From Arenicola marina (lineage: Eukaryota; Annelida; Polychaeta; Arenicolidae): DNA of 64,000 nucleotides. The first letter of the stretch is position 1, and every line of letters begins with the position of its first letter. The stretch covers positions 3,348,001 through 3,412,000 of the forward strand of contig OZ025255.1 in NCBI GenBank assembly GCA_964019135.1, written 5' to 3'. The notes beneath the pieces were generated by a model. It was not told the DNA's origin. It made no database searches and was given only the letters and a program-made list of their open reading frames with translations. Both the position numbers and the translations under genes were made by a program. Shown here piece by piece: positions 35,405 through 45,139 of this stretch.

Positions 35405-35705
35405 TTTAAAGCTGCTTATACAGCAATTTTACACCTACATTATGATTTGCAAAATATATTGGACAAAACTTCTGTCTGTGTGAGTGATAAATGGCAAAAG
35501 GAATTGTCCTAGAAAGAAAGCCACACTTTGTCATACACGATGTACCGCGATGTTAGTGGACGCGCAAGGCGATCTTAGAAAAGTAAACTAAATAGAGTTG
35601 TTAATTAACAATAAACATTTGGAGTGTGTTGATGGATTCAATCTGTTGGGTATCACCTTAAACAAACATCTTAAGTGGCTTATTCTTTTAAGAAAAATTG
35701 TCACT
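35405..35705. other. Unique AT-rich sequence, possible 3' UTR with AATAAA at 35610
   Basis: AATAAA lies at 35610-35615 in taacaataaacatttgg. It could serve the candidate exon at 35245. Nothing else is seen. Confidence 0.35.
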
Positions 35706-35711
35706 CAAACC

Positions 35712-36500
35712 ATCCCCTCACCCAAACCGGAAGTGAGGGTTCTATTCCCTGACACAAACCGGAAGTGAGTGTTCTATTCCCTGACCCAAACAGGAAGTGA
35801 GTGTTCCATCCCCTTATCTAAACCGGAAGTGAGTGTTCCATATCTCAGCTAAATCGGAAGTGAGTGTTCCACGTTGTCACCCAAACCGGAAGTGAGTGTT
35901 CCATCCCCTCACCCAAACCGGAAGTGAATGTTCCAACCTCACCCAAACCGGAAGGGAGTGTTAAATCCCCTCACACAAACCGGAAGTGTGTGTCCTATGC
36001 CGTCGCGCAAACCGGAAGTGTTTTTTATGCCGTCACGCAAACCGGAATTGAGTGTTCCATCCCCTCACCCAAACCGGAAGCGCATGTCCTATGCCGTCGC
36101 GCAAACCGGAAGTATTTTTTATGCCGTCACGCAAACTGGAAGTGTTTTTCATTCCTCACCCAAACCGGAAGTCAGTGTTCCATCCCCTCACCCAAACCGG
36201 AAGTGTTTTCCACGTTGTCACCCAAACCAGAACGGAGTGTTCCACGTTGTCACCCAAACTGTGAGTGTTTCATCCCCTCAGCCAAACCGGAAGTGTGTGT
36301 TCCATCCCTTCACCCAAACCGGAAGTGTGTGTTCCATCCCTTCACCCAAATCGGAAGTGTGTGTTCCATCCCTTCACCCAAACCGGAAGTGTGTGTTCCA
36401 GGCCGTCACGCAAACCGGAACTACGGGTTCCACACTAGTACAAACCCCGGAGGTGTGTGCTTCACCCCGTCAGCCATACCGGAAGTACGTGCTCCATGCC
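35712..36500. repeat. 32-bp minisatellite (I) built on an ETS-type site, about 24 copies
   Basis: The unit is cacccaaaccggaagtgtgt followed by gttccatccct. Spacing is exactly 32 bp in the best-preserved part (36311, 36343) and more variable elsewhere. Most copies keep ACCGGAAGTG, the optimal-looking ETS/GABP motif, while the linker between motifs varies more. Confidence 0.93.
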
Positions 36501-36920
36501 GCCGTCGAGCTGTTGTTGCTGCCCCTTGGTGCGGACAGCTTATTTGTCCCCTTCTCCACTATCTGATTAAATGCTAATGGGTGATTGAGGGAGTAAATCA
36601 AGGCGATACATGGTCGGCCCCTCGTCGGCTGAGTCAAGTGGTCTGGCTGCCGGGCCGGCGCCAGGGCTTCTGGAGGTCCAACAGGAAACGTCGATGCCTT
36701 TTGGAGAGGGAATTTCAGTCAGGGGTATTTGGTATGGTAATGAACATTGTATGACGCCCTGATGGGCTTTGTGCTTTCCGCTACTGGTTGACACAGAGTA
36801 TCTCCAGCATACAAAGCAAAGGACACAAACAAATACTTGCTTCACAAATATGTTTTTGAACAAATTGGATACATTAGAACGCAAGCAAGAGAAACCAACG
36901 AACACTAAAATGACAACCGG
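36501..36920. other. Unique sequence, no supported gene
   Basis: No long open frame apart from those continuing into the next array. No splice or promoter signals strong enough to report. Confidence 0.4.
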
Positions 36921-36924
36921 TATG

Positions 36925-37389
36925 GGCGTACTGACAGTCAGTGTAGCCGGTACAGGCGTCCTGACAGCAAGTGTAGCCGGTACAGGCGTCCTGACAGCCA
37001 GTGTGGCCGATACAGGCGTCCTGACAACCAGTGTGGCCGGTACAGGCGTCCACACAGCCAGTGTGGCCGATACAGCCGTCCTGACAGCCAGTGTGGCCGA
37101 TACAGCCGTCCTGACAGCCAGTGTGGCCGGTACAGGCGTCCTGACAGCCAGTGTGGCCCGTACAGGCGTCCTGACAGCCAGTGTGGCCGGTACAGGCGTC
37201 CTGACAGCCAGTGTGGCCGATACAGCCGTCCTGACAGCCAGTGTGGCCAATACAGCCGTCCTGACAGCCAGTGTGGCCGATACAGCCGTCCTGACAGCCA
37301 GTGTGGCCGGTACAGGCGTCCTGACAGCCAGTGTGGCCGGTACAGGCGTCCTGACAGCCAGTGTGGCCGATACAGCCGTCCTGGTCCTG
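36925..37389. repeat. 30-bp minisatellite array (J), about 15 copies
   Basis: The unit is cctgacagccagtgtggccg followed by gtacaggcgt or atacagccgt. The 30-bp length gives decapeptide-repeat open frames on both strands (TASVAGTGVL; RTPVPATLAV), which are artefacts. It lies directly upstream of a strong acceptor at 37402. Confidence 0.95.
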
Positions 37390-37402
37390 CTTTCTCTTTC
37401 AG

Positions 37403-37473
37403 TCGCCTGCGCCACAACAGGCGAAAGTTGTGGACATCATGTGCCAGTCATCATGACTTCCTTAACGGGTTGG
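37403..37473 (+). CDS. Candidate internal exon between two minisatellites
   Basis: A strong acceptor, cctgctttctctttcag, ends at 37402. The candidate donor is GTGAGA at 37474 (or a weaker GTTGGG at 37469). Two of three frames are open; one reads RLRHNRRKLWTSCASHHDF. The downstream array repeats the donor sequence GGGTGAGAGT, the same pattern seen at better-supported exons in this window. No family recognised. Confidence 0.4.
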
Positions 37474-38290
37474 GTGAGAATGGTGGGGTGAGAGTGTTGG
37501 GCTGAGAGTGGTAGCGTGATGGATCTGGATGAGAGTGGTGGGGTGAGAGTGGTGGAGTAAGAGTGGTGGGGTGAGTGGTGGGGTGAGAGGGGTGGGGTGA
37601 GAGTGTTGGGCTGAGAGTGGTAGCGTGATGGATCTGGATGAGAGTGGTGGGGTGAGAGTGGTGGAGTAAGAGTGGTGGGGTGAGTGGTGGGGTGAGTGGT
37701 AATGTGAGAGTGGTGATGTGAGAGTGGTGGGGTGAGAATGGTAGGATGAGTGTTGGGGTGAGAGTGGTGGGGTGAGAGTGGTGGAGTGAGAGTGGTAGGG
37801 TGAGAGTGGTGGGGTGAGAGTGGTGGGGTGCGAGTGGTAGGGTGAGAGTGGTGGGGTGAGTGGTGGGGTGCGAGGGGTAGGGTGAGAGTTGTGGGGTGAG
37901 TGGTGGGGGAGAGTGGTAGGGTTAGAATGGCGGGGTGCGAGTGGTAGGGTGAGAGTGGTGGGGTGAGTGGTGGGGTGCGAGTGGTAGGGTGAGAGTGGTG
38001 GGTGAGAGTGGTGGGGTGCGAGTGGTAGGGTGAGAGTGGTTGGTGAGAGTGGTGGGGTGCGAGTGGTAGGGTGAGAGTGGTGGGTGAGAGTGGTGGGGTG
38101 CGAGTGGTAGGGTGAGAGCGGTGGGGTGAGTGGTGGGGTGCGAGTGGTAGGGTTAGAGTGGCGGGGTGCGAGTGGTAGGGTGAGAGCGGTGGGGTGAGTG
38201 GTGGGGTGCGAGTGGTAGGGTTAGAGTGGCGGGGTGCGAGTGGTAGGGTGAGATTGGTGGGGTGAGAGTGGTGGGGTGCGAGTGGTAGGG
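37474..38290. repeat. 14-bp donor-like minisatellite array (K), about 55 copies
   Basis: The unit is gtgagagtggtggg, with 11-bp and cgagtggtaggg variants and larger duplicated blocks. Each GTGAGAGT fits a 5' splice-site consensus. Minus-strand open frames (Pro/His/Ser/Thr-rich, up to 484 codons) are repeat translations. Confidence 0.93.
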
Positions 38291-38319
38291 CCCGGGTGGC
38301 ACAGGGAGAGTGAGATGAC

Positions 38320-38790
38320 AGGTCTGGGGTGGGACTAGAAGGGTTAGAGGGCAGGGCCGGGGAGTGACATGGGACGGCTGGGGGGTGGGGTGGCACGAAG
38401 AGGTAGGTGGTGGACTGGAGGGTGGGGGGCATGAGATGGCTAGCACGGAGAGGTAGGTGGTATGCTGGAGGTGACATGGGACGGCTGGGGGGGGGCATGG
38501 AGAGGTAAGTGGTGGGCTGGAGGGGGGATGGCACGGAGAGGTAGGTGATGGGCTGGGGGGGGGCACGGAGAGGTAAGTGGTGGGCTGGGGGGGGGGCATA
38601 GGAGGGTTGGAGGGGGGCGCATGGGAAGGCTGGGGGGGGCATGGGAGGGCTGGAGAGGGGGGGGCATGGGAGGGCTGGAGGGGGGGGGCATGGGAGGGCT
38701 GGAGAGGGGGGGGCATGGGAGGGCTGGAAGGGCTGGAGAGGGGGCATGGGGGGGCTGGAGATGAGGGGGGGCATGGGACGACTGGCCAGC
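38320..38790. repeat. Imperfect purine-rich minisatellite (L)
   Basis: Irregular units of about 25-40 bp (ggcatgggagggctggagag; cacggagaggtaggtggtgg) with long G runs. Open frames here are low-complexity. Confidence 0.85.
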
Positions 38791-38867
38791 GCTCTGTTGA
38801 TCACTGGGCGAGTCACCAGCAGGCGTGGCCGTGACGTGTCGGAGGGAGGACCGGAGGGAGGGGCGAC

Positions 38868-38882
38868 ATGGCGGAGAGAGAG
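38868..38882 (+). CDS. Candidate micro first coding exon (MAERE) with consensus donor
   Basis: gcgacATGGCGGAGAGAGAG/GTAAGG has a favourable start context, a YY1-like ATGGCGG and a consensus donor at 38883. Upstream is a TGACGTG CRE-like element and GC-rich sequence. Only five codons precede the donor and no partner exon is identified. It lies just upstream of the TATA promoter of the next gene, so it could be an alternative first exon or belong to an overlapping gene. Confidence 0.28.
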
Positions 38883-38916
38883 GTAAGGCATCTCTGCCTA
38901 AGGCAGGGGGTATCTG

Positions 38917-38984
38917 GGCGGGGCGGGGCGGGGCGGGGCCGGGCTAGTGACGGCATATTTCCCAGTAAGATCAGCATGTATAAA
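38917..38984 (+). promoter_or_regulatory. Core promoter of the cysteine-rich peptide gene: Sp1 tract and TATA box
   Basis: Four tandem GGGGCGG boxes at 38917-38940 are followed by a TATAAA at 38979-38984 and a GC-rich flank. Transcription would start near 39010, about 370 nt before the ATG at 39381. TATA plus Sp1 differs from the ETS/YY1 promoters elsewhere in the window and suggests regulated expression. Confidence 0.6.
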
Positions 38985-39009
38985 GGCCGGACAACTGCGG
39001 GTAATCGCA

Positions 39010-39380
39010 TTGTATAATCGGTTGTTTGCGAGGACGGATCATCGGAGCGCCCGGCGGGAAGTGAGAGAGCAGCGTGCGAGGCGAGACGACAGACAGCAGC
39101 ACCCCGCGACAGACAGCCAGGCAGCGACCATCGACCACACCGTCCAAACCACCAGCGCCCTCTAGGAACTCATCCTCGAGAGGAACACCCTCGACATCAC
39201 AAGCGTCTCTCAAGATATCACAGGAGTCTCCTAATATATCAAACGCGTCTCTCTCTATATCACAAGTAACGAGATTGTAAAAGGCTGGACCCGTGTTGAG
39301 AGCGAGGCGGCGCGTCTGTCGGTAACTTCAGGCGGAGGCGGTGGTCGAGGGCTGCAGCGCACGACAGCTAGGCGGAGGCC
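39010..39380 (+). other. Probable 5' UTR of the cysteine-rich peptide gene
   Basis: Unique sequence between the predicted start site and the ATG. It may contain a small intron (candidate GTAACT near 39321). Short upstream ATGs are few. Confidence 0.4.
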
Positions 39381-39612
39381 ATGAGGCAGGGACATTGGCT
39401 GGCGGGGGTGGTGCTGGTCTGTCTGGTGGCGGGGGCCGTGGCGGTCCGTGGCTGGCCGGGCAGGGTACAACCCCTGTACGAGTGCTGTTGTCACGACGAG
39501 AACCCCATGTGTGGAGGGTGCTTACTGTGCAGAAACTATGAATTCAAGTGCGATTGCTCAACGTGTTCTTGTTACGGTTCCGAAGCCAGCGTGCAGAAAG
39601 ACGACGACCAAG
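39381..39612 (+). CDS. Secreted cysteine-rich peptide, exon 1
   Basis: ATG at 39381 (ggccATGA) begins a typical signal peptide: MRQGHW, then the hydrophobic run LAGVVLVCLVAGAVAV, with likely cleavage near residues 22-24. The mature part has ten cysteines within about 35 residues (YECCCHDENPMCGGCLLC then KCDCSTCSC), followed by an acidic KDDDQ tail. Exon 1 ends at 39612 in phase 1 at the donor AAG/GTACGG. Joined to the exon at 40378, the product is about 90 residues with stop TAA. The dense Cys spacing suggests a disulfide-stabilised secreted peptide, or possibly a metal-binding one. I recognise no named family and do not assign a function. Confidence 0.78.
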
Positions 39613-40367
39613 GTACGGCTCTCGTAAGCTCTAGCGTGCATGCTCAGCGTGTATGCTCACATTGACACGACATTCGTAGGCTCTAGCGTGCATGCTCACA
39701 TTGATACGACCCTCGTAGGCTCTAGCGTGCATGCTTACGTTAACACGACACTCGTAGGCTCTAGCGTGCATGCTCACATTGACACGACACTCGTAGACTC
39801 TAGCGTGCATGCTCACATTGACACGACACTCGTAGGCTCTAGCGTGCATGCTCACGTTAACACGACACTCGTAGGCTCTAGAGTGCATGCTCACATTGAC
39901 ACGACACTCGTAGGCTCTAGCGTGCATGCTCACGTTAACACGACACTCGTAGGCTCTAGCGTGCATGCTCACATTGACACGACACTCGTAGACTCTAGCG
40001 TGCATGCTCACATTGACACGACACTCGTAGACTCTAGCGTGCATGCTCACATTGACACGACACTCGTAGGCTCTAGCGTGCATGCTCACGTTAACACGAC
40101 ACTCGTAGGCTCTAGCGTGCATGCTCACATTGACACGACACTCGTAGGCTCTAGCGTGCATGCTCACATTGACACGATACTCGTAGACTCTAGCGTGCGT
40201 GCTCACATTGACACGACACTCGTAGGCTCTAGCGTGCATGCTCACGTTAACACGACACTCGTAGGCTCTAGCGTGCATGCTCACATTGACACGACACTCG
40301 TAGACTCTAGCGTGCGTGCTCACATTGACACGACACTCGTAGACTCTAGCGTGCATGCTCACGTTGA
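39613..40367. repeat. 39-bp minisatellite array (M) forming the intron of the cysteine-rich peptide gene, about 19 copies
   Basis: The intron starts gtacggctctcgtaagctct and becomes the 39-bp unit gtaggctctagcgtgcatgc with tcacattgacacgacactc. The array runs from the donor to within about 10 bp of the acceptor. Each unit restarts with a donor-like GTAGGC or GTAGAC. Two unit types (cacattgac; cacgttaac) are interspersed. Open frames of about 250-260 codons on both strands (13-residue periodicity) are artefacts. Confidence 0.96.
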
Positions 40368-40377
40368 CTGTTTCCAG

Positions 40378-40418
40378 GTAATCGACGGGCACGCATCAAC
40401 ACCGACATTTGTTTGTAA
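40378..40418 (+). CDS. Secreted cysteine-rich peptide, exon 2 and stop
   Basis: The acceptor is gttgactgtttccag (to 40377). Entered in phase 1, the exon adds Gly then NRRARINTDICL and the stop TAA at 40416-40418. One more cysteine is added near the C-terminus, making eleven in the mature part. The basic NRRAR segment might be a processing site, but this is a guess. A donor-like AAAG/GTAACG at 40480 could start a 3' UTR intron. Confidence 0.68.
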
Positions 40419-40555
40419 CAAGAACTAACGTATTATCACAATCTGTTTCCGCGTGTCTTATGTTCACCCACTTTTAAAGGTAACGCGAGCGCACCCCCCC
40501 CCCCCCCCCCCTCCCTCTCCACATGTCACTGCCCCTGGACGGTGGTTTACGTGCG

Positions 40556-41035
40556 TTACACGCGGGGAAACATGTACTAGGAAACATACACATTCTCACG
40601 CACCACATGTAATAGGAAACATACACACTCTCACGTACCACATGTAATAGGAAACATACACACTCTCACGTACCACATGTAATAGGAAACATACACACTC
40701 TCACGCACCACATGTAATAGGAAACATACACACTCTCACGTACCACATGTAATAGGAAACATACACACTCTAACGCACCACATGTAATAGGAAACATACA
40801 CATTCTCACGTACCACATGTAATAGGAAACATACACACTCTCACGCACCACATGTAATAGGAAACTTACACACTCTCACGTACCACATGTAATAGGAAAC
40901 ATACACACTCTCACGTACCACACGTAATAGGAAACATACACACTCTCACGCACCACATGTAATAGGAAACATACACACTCTCACGCACCACATGTAATAG
41001 GAAACATACACACTCTCACGTACCACATGTTACAG
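40556..41035. repeat. 35-bp minisatellite array (N), about 14 copies
   Basis: The unit is cacatgtaataggaaacata followed by cacactctcacgtac. It is preceded by a C19 run at about 40492. Copies are very uniform, suggesting recent expansion. Confidence 0.95.
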
Positions 41036-41039
41036 CAAA

Positions 41040-41560
41040 GATACAATATGTTAAGGTAAAGTACAATAACATTTTGCTAACGTAAGATTGCAACGGCCAA
41101 TGTGTGATATGTAACCACTCACGTACGACAAGTTACGACTAGCGTACGATATGTTACGGCTATCGTACGATAAGTTAGGCGAAAGTATGACAGGTTACTG
41201 CTAAGTACGTACTGTATGTTACGGCTAACGTACGATATGTTACGACTAGCGTATGACAGGTTACTGCTAACGTACTATATGTTACGGCTAACATACGAAA
41301 TGTTACGGCTAACGTACGACATGTTACGACTAGCGTACGACATGTTGCGACTACTATACGACAGGTCACGACTCTCGAAAGATGTTTCGCCCGCTTAACA
41401 TACGGCACGTAGGCTAACGTACGGCATTTAAGTGCTAACATAAGATATGTAACTCTTAGGTTAGGAACGATGTGTAACGACTAATGTATGCCATATTACA
41501 ACTAATGTATGCCATATTACAACTAATGTATGACAGCTAACGTCTGACGCAGCAGAATGC
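41040..41560. repeat. Degenerate 21-bp minisatellite (O)
   Basis: Drifting copies of acgtacgatatgttacggct (20-21 bp), rich in the palindrome CGTACG or cgtacgatatg. Much more diverged than array N. Confidence 0.8.
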
Positions 41561-41814
41561 CAAACGTCTCTGTCACGTGTCACAATGTCGACCCCGGACG
41601 AAGGTTCGAGAACTCTTAGGTCACCCAGGTCATTAGCATATTCTACGCTGGCGCCGTCTAGCGTTTTGGTTAGCTGAATACCGTATCCCTTTAATCATCC
41701 TTTTTACGTTTTTTGCTTACACAAGTATTTTGCTGGGAACCAGATTTTATAGAGAAAATAGATGTTTCCTACTACACTCAAACTTTAAAAGGTCTGAAGC
41801 TGACTAGTAGTGAC
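41561..41814. other. Unique sequence, nothing recognised
   Basis: No open frame, RNA or element recognised. Confidence 0.4.
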
Positions 41815-42058
41815 CAGCCGCGTTTTAAAAGGGCCAGATTCTGAACTTATGAAACCCTTCCCTGTCTTCCCAAACCAGCCGCGTTTTGAAAGATCCAGAT
41901 TCTGAACTTATGAAACCCTTCCCAGTCTTCCCAAACCAGCCGCGTTCTGAAAGATCCAGATTCTGAACTTATGAAACCCTTCCCGGTCTTCCCAAACCAG
42001 CCGCGTTTTGAAAGACCCAGATTCTGAACTTATGAAACCCTGCCCAGTCTTCCCAAAC
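41815..42058. repeat. 61-bp tandem repeat (P), four copies
   Basis: Copies start at 41815, 41876, 41937 and 41998 (exact 61-bp spacing), each beginning cagccgcgtt and containing gattctgaacttatgaaacc. Confidence 0.95.
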
Positions 42059-42357
42059 CTGTTATTAGAGCACCCTTAATAAATACTGAATTCTCGGCAG
42101 CAATCTCATTGATTTGTCACATTTCTTACTAGATATGACCAATCAGACGTTGAGCAATACTGCAATTGTAACGTCTGTGGCAGTAGATATTTACCTTGTG
42201 CTGTGATTGGTTTAATTGCAGTTCATTGCGATGTATTGTGGTAATGAAATGATCACCATTGTTACCACATAGCGGATGTATCTCTGACATCTTTTAATTG
42301 CTGCAAGCGAATGAGATTAGGAATCCAATTATACAAGCTTCACACAGAGGGGATGTG
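42059..42357. other. Unique AT-rich sequence with AATAAA at 42078
   Basis: AATAAA at 42078-42083 on the plus strand could be a distal polyadenylation signal if the gene at 39381 has a 3' UTR intron. Otherwise nothing is recognised. Confidence 0.35.
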
Positions 42358-42515
42358 GAGTGGCGGGCTGCCCGCTCACTCACGGGTGGTAAGGGGGCGG
42401 GGGGACTGCCTTCCTTGGGTAGTGCAGGGGGGTACTGCCCGTCTAGGGTGGTACAGGGGGGGGGGCTACCCGCCTAGGGTGGTACAGAGAGGGCGACTGC
42501 CCGCCTAGGGTGGTA
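42358..42515. repeat. G-rich tandem repeat (Q), about five 30-bp units
   Basis: Imperfect copies of ctgcccgcctagggtggtac with G-run spacers. Confidence 0.8.
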
Positions 42516-42785
42516 AAGGGAAGGAGGATGAGGGCGAATGCTGGATCCCTGGCGTTTGGAATTAAGGTTCGAGCTTGTTTGTGTTATAGCTTCAGCGCCG
42601 CTTTCTTGGAAGTAGTGCTGTCAGGTCAAATACTCAGTTGTTCACCAATGATTTGTGATGTATAAGTGAGGAAAAAACGATATTTTGAGTTTAATTTTGC
42701 CTAATAAGCCAAATTTCTCGTGCTGCTCTACTTTACTCAACTAAAGTAAATTTGGTGGGAGACGCCGGAACAGAGACTCCGTGGT
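42516..42785. other. Unique sequence, nothing recognised
   Basis: No gene or RNA supported. Confidence 0.4.
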
Positions 42786-42789
42786 GCGC

Positions 42790-44525
42790 GTTCGTGATAC
42801 CACTATAAAAGGGATTGGTGATACCACTACAATAGGGATTGGGGATACCACTACAATCGGGATTAGTGATCCCTCTGCAACAGGGATTGGTGATCCCTCT
42901 GCAAAAGGGATTGGTGATCCCACTACAATAGGGATTGGTGATCCCTCTGCAATAAGGATTGGTGATACTACTACAATAGCGAATGATGATACCACTACAA
43001 TAGGGATTTTTGATCTCACTACAATAGGGATTCTTGATCCCACTACAATAGGGATTGGTGATACCACTACAGTAGGGATTGGTGATCCTTCTGCAATAGG
43101 GATTGGTGGTCCCACTACAATAAAGATTGGTAATCCCACTACAATAGGGACTGGTGATAACTCTGCAATAAGGATTGGTTATACCACTATAATATAGATT
43201 GGTGATCCCACTACAATAGGGATTAGTGATCCTTTTGCAATAGGGATTGGTGGTCCCACTACAATAGGGATTGGTAATCCCACTACAATAGGGACTGGTG
43301 ATCACTCTGCAATAAGGTCTGGTTATACCACAATAATATAGCTTGGTGATCCAACTACAATAGGGATTGGTGATCCCACTACAATAGGGATTAGTGATCC
43401 CACTACAATAGGGACTGGTGATACCACTAAAATAAAGATTGGTGATCCCACTAAAATAGGGATTGGTGATCCCACTACAATATGGGTTGGTGATCCCACT
43501 ACAATAGGGATTGGTGACCCCACTACAATAGGGATTGGTGGTCCCACTACAATAGGGATTGGTGATCCCACTACAATGGGATTGGTGAAACCACTACAAT
43601 AGGGATTGATGATACCACTACAATAGTGATTGGTGATCCCACTACAATAGGGATTGGTGATCCCACTACAATAGGGATTGGTGATCCCACTACAATAGAG
43701 ATTGGTGATCCCACTACAATGGGATTGGCGAAACCACTACAATAGCGATTGGTGATCCCACTACAATAGGGATTGGTTATACCACTACAACAGGGATTGA
43801 TGATACCACTACAATTGATCCCACTACAATAAGGATTGATGATACCACTACAATAGTGGTTGGTGATCCCACTACAATAGGGATTGGTGATCCCACCACA
43901 ATAGGGATTGGTTATACCACTACAATAAGGATTGGTGATACCACTACAATTGATCCCACTACAATAGAGATTGATGACACCACTACAATAGTGGTTGGTG
44001 ATCTCACTACAATAGGGACTGGTGATAATACTACAATACGGACTGATGATCCCACTACAATAGGGATTGGTGAAATCTACTACAGTAAGGATTGATGATA
44101 CCACTACAATAGGGATTGATGATACCACTACAACAGGTATTGGTGATACCGCTACAATACGGACTGCTGATCCCATTACAATAGGGATTGGTGATCCCAC
44201 TACAATAGGGATTGGTGATCCCACTACAATAGAGATTGGTGATCCCACTACAATGGGATTGGTGAAACCACTACAATAGCGATTGGTGATCCCACTACAA
44301 TAGGGATTGGTGATATCACTACAATTGATCCCACTACAATAGAGATTGATGACACCACTACAATAGTGGTTGGTGATCTCACTACAATAGGGACTGGTGA
44401 TAATACTACAATACGGACTGATGATCCCACTACAATAGGGATTGGTGAAATCTACTACAGTAAGGATTGATGATACCACTACAATAGGGATTGATGATAC
44501 CACTACAACAGGTATTGGTGATACC
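42790..44525. repeat. 24-bp minisatellite array (R), about 72 copies
   Basis: The unit is gattggtgatcccactacaa followed by tagg. Block duplications are visible: the run with attgatgacaccactacaat followed by taccgctacaat-type units recurs near 43970-44160 and 44350-44525. Octapeptide-repeat open frames on both strands (IGDPTTIG; NPYCSGIT) are artefacts. Confidence 0.96.
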
Positions 44526-45139
44526 GCTGAATCACTAATTTATATGTATATGTTACATGTATCTCCCCTTCCTTTCTTTACTGGGAGTTATCTTTTTTAA
44601 TTAATCGTAACCTGGGAATAACAAAATTATTCTTCGTGCTTTGGAAACACGACCCCCCCCCCCCTCCCCCCCCCCCCAACCCTTACAGTGACGGTGAGTA
44701 TCTGACAGCGCTAGAGCACCCATGAGTGGTCACCATATAAAAAAAAGCTCTCCGCCCAGCTAACGGAACATTAGAAGTCCATAATTACGAGGCGTAAATA
44801 ATAAAATGATACAAGTTGCTTTACTTCAATGCTCACTTCAGTGCTTCCACGTCCACGTCTGTTAATAATGTGTCACCGACTGGTGATAGTGGGGTACCAG
44901 TTACCAGAAACACCAGTTTTTTCCCGATACATCACTGCCGCACACCCATTTCTTTGTGTCCTGTAATTAGCCAGGGACTTCTGGTATTGCCGGACGTCCT
45001 CTCAGCCATATCCTGTGGTCCTCTAGCGGCCAACAGATTGATCGGACCACTGACCGTCAGGGGGCGCCTGCAGAGGTGGAGGGCCAGCGTCTCCGCAGCT
45101 GTTCATGGCGTTATTCATAGTGTTCAGACACCGGTTCCG
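44526..45139. other. Unique spacer with C-runs
   Basis: Contains a long C tract near 44652-44680 and unique sequence. A 116-codon open frame from 44816 has no supporting signal and runs into array S. Confidence 0.4.

Noticed and set aside
36567..37491. Decapeptide-repeat proteins (TASVAGTGVL / RTPVPATLAV)
   Set aside because: The 30-bp unit is open on both strands and sits directly upstream of a strong splice acceptor, so it is intronic repeat.
37437..38891. 484-codon minus-strand Pro/His/Ser/Thr-rich open frame
   Set aside because: Low-complexity translation of two G-rich arrays; no supporting signals.
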